From UBA9732 sp045116915 (GTDB lineage: Bacteria; Spirochaetota; Spirochaetia; Sphaerochaetales; Sphaerochaetaceae), in assembly GCA_045116915.1 (NCBI GenBank), contig JBGUMQ010000021.1, forward strand, positions 1 through 8,388: a stretch of DNA of 8,388 nucleotides, in the 5' to 3' direction. Of the stretch, positions 1-7,144 are shown piece by piece. Within the stretch, counting starts at the first letter, position 1. Every line of letters begins with the position of its first letter. A program made the position numbers and the translations under genes. The notes under the pieces were generated by a model, which saw nothing but the letters and a program-made list of their open reading frames with translations, ran no database searches and was not told the DNA's origin.

Positions 1-2021
1 ACCTTGGCGGAATAGCCATCGATGTGAAGGACCGCAGGGAGACCGATCCCGTCGTCATAGCGGGAGGCCCGGCGGCTACGAACCCGCTTCCGTTCTCGAG
101 GTTCTTCGATTTCGTCCACATCGGCGAGGCCGAGGCCGACATGACGAAGATAATCGAGACGATAGGGAAGTACAGGACAAGGTCCGAGAGGATAGAGGCC
201 CTGAAGGAGATCCCGTATCTCTGGTATCCGGGCAAGAAGCTGGCCAGAAGGGCGGTGGACACCACCTTCGGGACATCTTCGGAAAGCCCCGTGCTGGAGC
301 ATTTCGCCATATCGTCGTTCGAGACCGCGCAGGACCACGGCACCGTGGAGATCATGCGCGGATGCCCGAACGGTTGCAGGTTCTGCCATGCGGGGCAGTA
401 CTACAAGCCTTTCAGACAGAGGAACCTCGATACCGTCTACGGACTTGTGGAGCAGAACGTCGGGATGATGGGATACCGCGAGATCACGCTCTCGTCGCTC
501 TCGTCAGGTGATTATCCCGGGCTGGACAAGCTGATAAAGGCGCTGAACGACTCGTACAAGGCAAGGGGCATATCGTTCTCGCTTCCGTCGCTCAGGGTCA
601 GCACGTTCGCCATGAACATACTCGAACAGCTCTCGGAGGTCCGAAAGAGCGGCCTCACGTTCGCCATAGAGACACCGCTTCTTGAGAACCAGAGGTCCAA
701 CAACAAGGAAGTCCCGCTGGAGTCCATCATCAACATCATAAGGGAAGCGCGCTCAAGGGGCTGGAAGCTGGCCAAGTTCTACTTCATGGTCGGACTCCCG
801 TTCGTGGACGTGCAGACGGAGCAGCAGAGCCTTGTGGATTTCCTTTCGGCCATCAGGAACGCCACGAAGATCAACATGAACATCAATATCGGGACCTTCA
901 TACCCAAGGCTCATACACCGTACCAGTGGGTGCGTCAGATGTCCATGGAAGAGTCCGGAAACCACCTCAGAAGCATAAAAAGAGCGCTGATGGACGCGAT
1001 TCCGGGCATCAAGGTCTCATACCACGAGCCATCCATCTCATTCCTGGAGGGTCTTGTATCGCGCGGCGGATACGAATGCTGCGACCTCATACAGAGGGCA
1101 TACGAGCTGGGCTGCAGGCTGGATGCCTGGGACGAGTACATAAAGTGGGACCTGTGGCAACAGGCCATCGCGGAGCTGGACTACGACACGAGTCCCAAAG
1201 GCTGGGACCTGGACGACGAGCTTCCGTGGGACTCTGTAAGCATGAACGTCTCCAAGGCATACCTGAGGAAGGAATACGAGAAGGCGGCCCGCCATGATCT
1301 GACACATATCTGCGGTGCGGACTGCGACCACAGGTGCGGAGTTTGCTCCAAGTCAGGCGCATCCGTAGTGCAGGCTGAGAACGAGGAGTTCCTCACCAAG
1401 GAGCATCCGGTGCATGTCATACCGCCGGCATCCGAATACGTGCAGACGGTGCTGACGTATGAGAAGACGGGCAGGGCGGTGTACAACTCGCACATCGCCG
1501 TCATGAGGCAGTTCGAGATGGCGTTCCAGCGCGCTGGATTGGACGTGATGTTCACACAGGGCTTCAATCCCAAGCCCAGGCTCGAGTTCCTCAATCCCAT
1601 ATCCATGGGCGTGCACGGTGAGAACGAGCTCCTCTTGTGCGAGCTTCCGGTCAGCCAGATAACACCGGATACGGTGAAGCGTCTCAACGACGCCCTGGCA
1701 TACGGATTCACCGTGAAGGAGCTGAAGGTCATACCTCCGGATCCCACGGGAAGGAAGATATCGCTCTCAAGCAGGATGAAGGGCAGTGTGTTCCAGATAT
1801 CGGACATCAGGGACGACGGGATCAGGGCGATCCTCGAATCCCATGCCGGCACCGGAAGCGGCGACTACATGGTCGAGAAAAGGTCCGTGGGTGTGTACAA
1901 CGTCCATGTCTTCGGAGACAAGAACATCTTCAAGTTGTTGTTCCCCAAGGAGATGAGCAAGTTCCACATCGCCGGGAGCTGCCATATCGTCCGCAAGCGT
2001 ATTGAAATGGAGGGTCTATGA
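1..2021 (+). CDS. Radical SAM protein, TIGR03960 family fused to a DUF2344 (TIGR03936) domain; 5' end cut by window
   Basis: Uncharacterised radical SAM enzyme; substrate unknown. The reading frame is open to the left edge (first full codon at base 3), and the GTG at 24 is an internal valine in a conserved stretch (visible residues LGGIAIDVKD). The true start therefore lies outside the window, and roughly the first 100-150 residues, often annotated as a B12-binding-like region, are missing. Numbering from base 24, the 4Fe-4S motif CX3CX2C is C114, C118, C121 (RGCPNGCRFCHAG), followed by a radical SAM barrel to about residue 340. A second cysteine cluster, C430, C434, C438, C441, lies between the barrel and the C-terminal DUF2344 domain (about 472-665), which has the typical QGFNPKPRLEF segment. 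The stop overlaps the mazG start by 4 bases, so the two are probably co-translated. In other bacteria this family is often found near RNase G/E genes; none is visible here. Family call is confident; function is not known. Confidence 0.9.
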   Translation, partial: LGGIAIDVKDRRETDPVVIAGGPAATNPLPFSRFFDFVHIGEAEADMTKIIETIGKYRTRSERIEALKEIPYLWYPGKKLARRAVDTTFGTSSESPVLEHFAISSFETAQDHGTVEIMRGCPNGCRFCHAGQYYKPFRQRNLDTVYGLVEQNVGMMGYREITLSSLSSGDYPGLDKLIKALNDSYKARGISFSLPSLRVSTFAMNILEQLSEVRKSGLTFAIETPLLENQRSNNKEVPLESIINIIREARSRGWKLAKFYFMVGLPFVDVQTEQQSLVDFLSAIRNATKINMNINIGTFIPKAHTPYQWVRQMSMEESGNHLRSIKRALMDAIPGIKVSYHEPSISFLEGLVSRGGYECCDLIQRAYELGCRLDAWDEYIKWDLWQQAIAELDYDTSPKGWDLDDELPWDSVSMNVSKAYLRKEYEKAARHDLTHICGADCDHRCGVCSKSGASVVQAENEEFLTKEHPVHVIPPASEYVQTVLTYEKTGRAVYNSHIAVMRQFEMAFQRAGLDVMFTQGFNPKPRLEFLNPISMGVHGENELLLCELPVSQITPDTVKRLNDALAYGFTVKELKVIPPDPTGRKISLSSRMKGSVFQISDIRDDGIRAILESHAGTGSGDYMVEKRSVGVYNVHVFGDKNIFKLLFPKEMSKFHIAGSCHIVRKRIEMEGL

Positions 2022-2845
2022 TAGACTACGAGCTCAGGAAGACGGACGATGTCCCGTCCGACATGAAGAACCTCTGGGATATCGTCACATGCCTGCGCGA
2101 TCCCGTCGACGGATGCCCGTGGGACAGGGAGCAGATGCCGCGCGACATAATCCGCAGCATGCAGGGAGAGATATACGAGTATGTCGATGCCCTGGACGAT
2201 GACGACAAGCCCCATCAGAGCGAGGAGCTCGGGGACGTTTTCCTGAACCTGTTCCTACTTGGCAAGATCCATGACCAGAAAGGCGATTTCAGCCTTGCCG
2301 ACAGCCTGAACGATGCCTGCGAGAAATACATCCGCAGACATCCCCATGTGTTCTCCGATACCCATGTGGACAATACCGAGGAAGTCCTGAAGAACTGGAA
2401 CCGGATCAAAGTCGAGAAAGAAGGCCGCACACAGGCGTCCGACGATTTCTTCGAGGGCGTTCCCAAGAGCGCACCCGAGCTGGAGCGCTGCTACAGCATA
2501 TCCAGGAAAGCCGTCAAGGTCGGATTCGACTGGCCGGATGCCGACGGTGTATGCGACAAGGTCAAGGAAGAGCTTCAGGAAGTGATGGATGCCAAGGATG
2601 ACCATCAGACAATGGAGGAACTGGGCGATCTTCTGTTCACGGTCGTGAACCTCTGCAGGAAACTGCACGTCAAGCCGCAGGACGCGCTGTCTTACGCCAA
2701 CAACAAGTTCATGAAGAGATTCAACATATTGAACAGGCTCGCACAGGAAAGGAACCTCAGGCTCGAGGATCTTTCGGCCGACCAGTACGATGAATTGTGG
2801 AATGAAGCCAAGCGGATTTTCGCTTCCGCCACTTCTCCAATTTAA
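2018..2845 (+). CDS. mazG: MazG family nucleoside triphosphate pyrophosphohydrolase
   Basis: Cytoplasmic house-cleaning enzyme that hydrolyses NTPs and dNTPs to NMP and pyrophosphate; in E. coli it also modulates ppGpp levels. The 275 residues match the usual two-domain MazG length (E. coli 263). The N-terminal half has the signature GCPWDREQ (32-39) and metal-binding acids E51, E54, E70, D73 (EELGD). The C-terminal half repeats the fold with VGFDWPDA, E184/E185/E188 and E201/D204 (again EELGD). Both acidic clusters are intact, so neither domain looks dead by this criterion; in E. coli the C-terminal domain is the active one. The ATG at 2018 overlaps the upstream TGA (ATGA) and has GGAGG at 2009-2013, 4 bases upstream. 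This suggests translational coupling to the radical SAM gene. The functional link to that gene is unknown. Confidence 0.95.
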   Translation: MIDYELRKTDDVPSDMKNLWDIVTCLRDPVDGCPWDREQMPRDIIRSMQGEIYEYVDALDDDDKPHQSEELGDVFLNLFLLGKIHDQKGDFSLADSLNDACEKYIRRHPHVFSDTHVDNTEEVLKNWNRIKVEKEGRTQASDDFFEGVPKSAPELERCYSISRKAVKVGFDWPDADGVCDKVKEELQEVMDAKDDHQTMEELGDLLFTVVNLCRKLHVKPQDALSYANNKFMKRFNILNRLAQERNLRLEDLSADQYDELWNEAKRIFASATSPI

Positions 2846-2895
2846 CAGAAGATATATTATATCCAATTTTGAAGGATTCGGGCATACACTGCTCC

Positions 2896-2902
2896 GGAGG
2901 TG
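2896..2902 (+). promoter_or_regulatory. Ribosome binding site fixing the phosphatase start
   Basis: GGAGGTG lies 4 bases before the ATG at 2907. It sets the start there, although the frame stays open upstream to 2790 inside the mazG coding region. Confidence 0.8.
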
Positions 2903-2906
2903 GGAA

Positions 2907-4034
2907 ATGAAGACAAGATACCCCGATTACAGCAACTCGATCGTCAATATCTCGTGCTCTGTATTGAAATACTTCAAAGTGAAGGATGTAAGGCACGATT
3001 CGCTGAAGTGCCTGGACGACATCCTTGCGCAGAGGAAACCGCGCAACATCGTGCTGATGCTGTTCGATGCCATGGGTGTATCGATCATCGAACGCTATCT
3101 TGCAAAGGATTCCTTCACCAGAAGCCACATGCTGTGTCCGCTGACCTCGACATTCCCTCCGACAACCGTCGCCGCCACCACGGCCGTCAACACCGGACTG
3201 ACACCGCTTGAGACCGGCTGGCTCGGTTGGATCACATATTTCAAGGAAGTGGACAGGAACGTCGTCACATTCTTCAATACATTCCAGGGAACAGACAAAA
3301 AGGCTGCGGACTTCCCCCTCGCCTACTCCCTCATGCCTTACAGGTCGCTCTCACAGCAGATCACTGAGGTAAACCCCGATGTCGGTTGCTGTGCCGTCTC
3401 ACCGTGGCCGGTCAATGGCACCGACAGGACGGTGGTAAGCAAGTCCATCCGGCAGAGCTGCGATACGGTCGCAGACCTGTGCTCGCAGGAAGGCCGACAT
3501 TTCATCTACAGCTACTGGGACAACCCGGATTACAGCATGCATGAGTACGGAGTCAATGATTTCGAGCATATCTCCCCTATTCTCAAGGAAATAGATGAGA
3601 ATCTCGAGTCTCTTTCCTCCAGGCTCGGAGACGACACGCTCGTCCTCGTATTCGCCGACCACAGCCAGATCAACTCCAAGTGGTGCTTCATGAACGATTA
3701 TCCGGACCTCTACGACATGGTTCTCAGAAGACACTCCATGGAGACCAGGGCCGCCACGTATTTCGTCAAACCCGGGATGAAGGAAGCATTCGCAAAGCGT
3801 TTCAAGGAGTGCTTCGGAGATCATTTCATCCTGATGACCCATGACGAGTTCCTTGAAAGCGGACTCCTCGGCTCAGGTGTCCCCCACCCCCGCACGGGGG
3901 GCTTCGTGGGCGACTTCACAGCAATCGCCACGGATGAGTACTGTCTTGAGGATGAACGTTCCGATGATGTTCTGAAGGGAATCCACGCGGGACTGACGGA
4001 AGAGGAGATGATGGTTCCCCTGATCGTCCTTTAA
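2907..4034 (+). CDS. Alkaline phosphatase superfamily protein, nucleotide pyrophosphatase/phosphodiesterase-like
   Basis: Predicted two-metal phosphohydrolase of 375 residues. All residues expected for the type I phosphodiesterase/nucleotide pyrophosphatase branch can be placed: D54 (VLMLFDAMG), likely nucleophile T82 (TSTFPPTT), D208 and H212 (DNPDYSMHEYG), D251 and H252 (VFADHSQ), and H327 (GVPHPRTGGF). The nucleophile is assigned by analogy with the Thr-Phe-Pro motif of ENPP enzymes. No signal peptide or membrane segment is seen at the N-terminus (MKTRYPDYSNS), so it is probably cytoplasmic, unlike secreted alkaline phosphatases. The start at 2907 is chosen for its strong Shine-Dalgarno; an upstream in-frame extension to 2790 would overlap mazG and has no family-like sequence. 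Substrate is unknown; a nucleotide or phosphodiester is plausible given mazG next door. An AT-rich 61-base gap separates it from mazG and may carry its own weak promoter. The stop shares TTAA with the converging lipoprotein gene. Confidence 0.85.
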   Translation: MKTRYPDYSNSIVNISCSVLKYFKVKDVRHDSLKCLDDILAQRKPRNIVLMLFDAMGVSIIERYLAKDSFTRSHMLCPLTSTFPPTTVAATTAVNTGLTPLETGWLGWITYFKEVDRNVVTFFNTFQGTDKKAADFPLAYSLMPYRSLSQQITEVNPDVGCCAVSPWPVNGTDRTVVSKSIRQSCDTVADLCSQEGRHFIYSYWDNPDYSMHEYGVNDFEHISPILKEIDENLESLSSRLGDDTLVLVFADHSQINSKWCFMNDYPDLYDMVLRRHSMETRAATYFVKPGMKEAFAKRFKECFGDHFILMTHDEFLESGLLGSGVPHPRTGGFVGDFTAIATDEYCLEDERSDDVLKGIHAGLTEEEMMVPLIVL

Positions 4035-4693
4035 TCCTCTTCGGTGTTGACCCTGATATAACCCACGAACTTCAGGTCGGACCAGTAGTGGTTCGTGAAG
4101 CTCGTGCTCTTTACGCTTACCGCGGCGTAGAGCGCGATGTAGTTGCCCTCGTTCACTTCGGTGGACGGATCAAGACCTAGTGATACCGCATAAGTTCCGT
4201 CGACACTGAGATTTATTCCGCCATCGGCATACTGAAGCAGTATCCTGTCCGAGAAATCGCCCGTCGTGGGAAGCGACAGCGTGTACAGCGGATCGCTGAT
4301 GATCGAGCCGTTGCATGTGAACGCATATATGCTCGTCTCACCCGACGATCCGGTGACGGTCAGGACCGGAGTGTTCTGCTCCACATCCACGTTGACTCCA
4401 TTGTAGCTCGTGGGAACGAAAGAGCTTTTGAACCTGGATATTATGGTCGAATTGCTCGAAGGTGCGGTGCTGTCCACGTAATAAAGCAGAAGCAACCCTA
4501 ACCTGCCCTGGTCCCCCACAACATCCTCACAGGTGTACGCCAGTGTGAAGCTGTCGGCGTTGTTCCCCGATTTGACCGATGAGAACTCGACTTTGGGAAC
4601 GATGTACGTGGGGATGCCGCAGGATAGGCAGAGGAACAAAAAAACAGACGCCACCGCCGATAGCAATATAGACGGAAGGCGTCTGCTTTTCAT
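4031..4693 (-). CDS. Predicted lipoprotein of unknown function
   Basis: 220 residues, not recognised as any named family. The N-terminus is a clear lipoprotein signal: basic MKSRRLPS, a hydrophobic stretch (about residues 9-23), then CLSC with the lipidated cysteine most likely C25. That lipobox is looser than the classical LAGC, as is common in spirochaetes. The mature part (about 196 residues) is rich in S, T, V, Y and G with alternating hydrophobic residues, suggesting a beta-rich envelope protein; two cysteines (in YTCED and AFTCNG) could pair. It ends in acidic EED. The ATG has AGGAG at 4700-4704, 6 bases upstream, and follows the TPR gene by 12 bases, so it is the last gene of the rpsA operon. 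Coding is supported by the signal peptide, RBS and tight packing. Function cannot be inferred. Confidence 0.8.
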   Translation of the reverse strand: MKSRRLPSILLSAVASVFLFLCLSCGIPTYIVPKVEFSSVKSGNNADSFTLAYTCEDVVGDQGRLGLLLLYYVDSTAPSSNSTIISRFKSSFVPTSYNGVNVDVEQNTPVLTVTGSSGETSIYAFTCNGSIISDPLYTLSLPTTGDFSDRILLQYADGGINLSVDGTYAVSLGLDPSTEVNEGNYIALYAAVSVKSTSFTNHYWSDLKFVGYIRVNTEED

Positions 4694-4705
4694 GTGTGAC
4701 TCCTG

Positions 4706-5374
4706 TCAGAGAACGTTGACGAGGTTCTTGGAGAGAAGTCCGTATTCGGAAGACGGATAGTAGTCGGCAACCTGGGCGAACGTGGCCTGAGCCAGCTGCG
4801 TGTTGCCCATCTGCATGTAGATCCTTGCGGCATTGAACAATGCCTTGGGAGCCACTCCGCTTTCCTGATAGTCGTTGTAGACCTGGTTGTAGAGATCAAG
4901 GGCCTTCGCCGTGTCACCCTGTGCCTCGGCGCATGCGGCGGCGTTGACCAGGGAATTGGCGGCAAGATAGGCCTTCCTGTTCAGGCCGTAGGCCTTCTCG
5001 AATGCAGCCTGTGCATCGGCGTACTTGCCCTGCTCGTAGTATACGAGACCAAGCAGGTATTCGGCCTTCACGGAAGCATAGGATGAACCCTTGACCATGG
5101 CGCTGAGATCGGCCTCCAGGGTCGTCCAGTCGGGGGTCTCCTCCGCCATGAGGCTGAAATAATCATCCTCAAGCATGGCGACCTTCTCCTGGGCCTTTTC
5201 CTTGGCGGAAGCGACGGAGTTGACGATGATGATGGATGCGAGCAGGCCCACAACCAGGACAGCCGCGATGATGATGACCACCAGGCGGTTGTTCTGGAAG
5301 AAACCGGCGATATTGCCCATCATCTTCTCCTCAGCCGTCATCTTCTCCTCTTTTGAAAGGTTCTTCTTCGCCAT
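4706..5374 (-). CDS. Single-pass membrane protein with TPR repeats, YfgM-like layout
   Basis: About 222 residues. A lysine- and glutamate-rich cytoplasmic head (KKNLSKEEKMTAEEKM) is followed by one strongly hydrophobic helix at about residues 31-51 and then a helical tail with three TPR-like units, the clearest being YLLGLVYYEQGKYADAQAAF and ALFNAARIYMQMGNTQLAQATF. This layout matches YfgM, a SecYEG-associated periplasmic TPR protein in E. coli (206 residues); homology is an inference from architecture, and a generic TPR scaffold is equally possible. The N-in, tail-out orientation is uncertain. Two starts compete. ATG at 5380 overlaps the rpsA stop (ATGA) but lies only 2 bases from AGGAG; ATG at 5374 (MAKKNLSKEE) has 8-base spacing and is preferred. 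The lipoprotein gene follows by 12 bases. Confidence 0.85.
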   Translation of the reverse strand: MAKKNLSKEEKMTAEEKMMGNIAGFFQNNRLVVIIIAAVLVVGLLASIIIVNSVASAKEKAQEKVAMLEDDYFSLMAEETPDWTTLEADLSAMVKGSSYASVKAEYLLGLVYYEQGKYADAQAAFEKAYGLNRKAYLAANSLVNAAACAEAQGDTAKALDLYNQVYNDYQESGVAPKALFNAARIYMQMGNTQLAQATFAQVADYYPSSEYGLLSKNLVNVL

Positions 5375-5376
5375 CT

Positions 5377-7086
5377 TCATTTCTCCTCACGTGAAGAGAT
5401 GAGGTCTGCGAATGTGACGACATCGTCGTCATCCGAGTTGGACATGTACTTGGCAACCTCGGACTGCTGGTCGCGCCTCTTCATCTCCTTGATGGAGAGC
5501 GAGAGCTTCTGCTGCTGCGGGACGACGTCCATGACCATGGCCGTGACGGTGTCGCCGACGTTGAACTTCTTCAGAGCCTCGTCCGTGTACTCCTCGTCCG
5601 GTCCGACCGTGGCGAACTTGGGAATCAGACCCTCGATATCGCCCAGGACCTTCACGAAGACACCGAAATCGGTGACGTTGGAGACCGTACCCGTGATGAC
5701 GGAGTACTTGGGATACTGCTGCTTGAGTGTCTGCCAGGGGTTGTTCTCCAGCTGCTTGACACCGAGTCTGATCCTGCGGTTCTCCGGCTCGACCTTGGTG
5801 ACGGTGACATCGATGACATCGCCTTCCTTGCAGAAGGAAGACATCGACTTGACCTTCTTGGTCCAGGATACGTCGTCGACGTGCAGGAATCCGTCGATCC
5901 CCTCCTCGAGGTTGACGAATGCACCGCTGTTGGTGATCTTGACGACAGGTCTCGAGAGCTGCATTCCGACAGGATATCTCTCTGCGATCGTATCCCACGG
6001 GTTGCTCTGGAGCTGCTTGATTCCGAGGGAGACCCTCTTCTTCTCCAGGTCGTAGCCCAGGATCTTGCACTGTACGACGTCGCCGATGTTCAGGACTTCC
6101 TTGGGGTTGTTGACCCTCTTGGTCCAGCTCAGCTCGGAGATGTGAGCCAGTCCCTCGATGCCGGGGGCGATCTCGATGAAGGCGCCGAATGTTGTCATCT
6201 TGGTGACGGGAGCCGTGACGACGTCGCCGACATGGAAGTTGTCCTCGAATGTCGTCCAGGGATCCTGCTGCATGTGCTTGAGCGACAGGTTGATCTTCTT
6301 TGTCTCGGGATCGATGTTGATCAGCCTGAGCTGGATCTTCTCACCCTTCTTGACGAAATCGCGCGGGCGGCTCACGTGGCCCCAGGACATGTCGTTGAGG
6401 TGCAGCAGTCCGTCGAATCCGCCGAGGTCGATGAAAGCTCCGAAGCTTGTGAACGACTTCACGACGCCTTCGACGACATCACCGATCTTGACTGTGGAGA
6501 AGAACTTCTCCTTGTTTTCCCTGATCCTTCTCTCAAGGTAATCACGTCTGGAGACAACACTCTTGAGCTTGCTTCCGCCGTGGAACTTTTCAATGATGAA
6601 ATAATCCGAGATGCCGATGAGCGACTCCGGATTCTCCGTCCTTGTGATGTCAGCCTTCGAAAGCGGGCAGAACCCGTAGAAGTCGGATCCGAGGTCGACC
6701 TCAAATCCTCCATTGATGACCTTGACGAACTTTCCCTCGACCGGGGTCTTGTCGTCTGCAGCTTTCTTAAGCTCTTCGCCTCTGGCCTTAACGTCTGCCT
6801 TCTTCTTGGAAATGATGACCTGGCCACCCTTTCCTTCCTTGTTAACAATCAGAACGGTGACGGGCTCGCCGATCGCGGGAACCTCATCGAACTCCTCCAA
6901 CGGGAGTCTTCCCTCTGACTTGTAACCGACATCAACAAACACTGTCTCGTTATTGACCTGAACAACAGTACCGGTAACGAGCTGACCGTCCTCGATTCCA
7001 TCAAGAGATTTAAGATACTCCTCCTGCATCATGCTCTGCATGCTCTCAGCGGTATCCTGCATTTCAATTTCTCTTTCTTCAGACAC
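5377..7086 (-). CDS. rpsA: 30S ribosomal protein S1
   Basis: Large mRNA-binding protein of the small ribosomal subunit that helps load mRNA at initiation. At 569 residues it matches the full six-domain S1 (E. coli 557). S1/OB domains are at about residues 34-95, 115-180, 201-270, 286-357, 373-445 and 461-534. Domains 3-6 are the most regular, with repeated TSFGAF/TTFGAF/NSGAF/TDFGVF cores and closing NLSLK/SLGIK/RLGVK/SLSIK strands; 1 and 2 are divergent, as expected for the ribosome-docking end. The acidic tail carries SDDDD. Translation starts with GTG at 7086, supported by AGGAG 8 bases upstream; the next in-frame ATG is codon 9 and lacks such a site. Isoleucine is almost always ATC, in contrast to the ATA-rich radical SAM gene, consistent with high expression. 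It sits 42 bases after cmk, a very common bacterial pairing. Confidence 0.98.
   Translation of the reverse strand: MSEEREIEMQDTAESMQSMMQEEYLKSLDGIEDGQLVTGTVVQVNNETVFVDVGYKSEGRLPLEEFDEVPAIGEPVTVLIVNKEGKGGQVIISKKKADVKARGEELKKAADDKTPVEGKFVKVINGGFEVDLGSDFYGFCPLSKADITRTENPESLIGISDYFIIEKFHGGSKLKSVVSRRDYLERRIRENKEKFFSTVKIGDVVEGVVKSFTSFGAFIDLGGFDGLLHLNDMSWGHVSRPRDFVKKGEKIQLRLINIDPETKKINLSLKHMQQDPWTTFEDNFHVGDVVTAPVTKMTTFGAFIEIAPGIEGLAHISELSWTKRVNNPKEVLNIGDVVQCKILGYDLEKKRVSLGIKQLQSNPWDTIAERYPVGMQLSRPVVKITNSGAFVNLEEGIDGFLHVDDVSWTKKVKSMSSFCKEGDVIDVTVTKVEPENRRIRLGVKQLENNPWQTLKQQYPKYSVITGTVSNVTDFGVFVKVLGDIEGLIPKFATVGPDEEYTDEALKKFNVGDTVTAMVMDVVPQQQKLSLSIKEMKRRDQQSEVAKYMSNSDDDDVVTFADLISSREEK
5383..5387 (-). 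promoter_or_regulatory. Ribosome binding site for the TPR gene
   Basis: AGGAG on the minus strand, inside the last codons of rpsA. Its 8-base spacing favours the ATG at 5374; the ATG at 5380 would be only 2 bases away. Confidence 0.6.
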
Positions 7087-7094
7087 TTTCTTTT

Positions 7095-7099
7095 CTCCT
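7095..7099 (-). promoter_or_regulatory. Ribosome binding site supporting the GTG start of rpsA
   Basis: AGGAG on the minus strand, 8 bases before the GTG at 7086 and followed by a purine-rich spacer. No ATG is available at a comparable distance. Confidence 0.75.
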
Positions 7100-7121
7100 G
7101 ATCCGTATAATCTATTGCCCC

Positions 7122-7144
7122 CAAAGGCCTATTTTCCGCCTTTG
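7122..7144 (-). repeat. 7-bp inverted repeat around the cmk stop codon
   Basis: CAAAGGC and GCCTTTG arms flank a 9-base loop that contains the cmk TAG. The downstream side on the minus strand is G-rich, with no T run, so this is not a standard intrinsic terminator. It sits 36-58 bases before the rpsA GTG and could affect rpsA translation or read-through, or be chance. Confidence 0.4.

Noticed and set aside
1181..1852. 223-codon open frame on the minus strand within the radical SAM gene
   Set aside because: Antisense to well-conserved domains, no family features, and low-complexity serine-rich sequence.
2790..2906. N-terminal extension of the phosphatase by 39 residues
   Set aside because: It overlaps mazG in another frame, and the ATG at 2907 has a strong Shine-Dalgarno and a normal family length.
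3887..3900. CCCCC/GGGGG hairpin as a terminator
   Set aside because: Lies inside the phosphatase over the codons for the metal ligand segment PHPRTGG, has only a 4-base loop and no T run after it.
5881..6918. 345-codon open frame on the plus strand
   Set aside because: It lies entirely antisense to rpsA, is rich in D, L, V and E as expected from a reverse shadow of a GC-rich gene, has no recognisable domain, and rpsA itself is certain.
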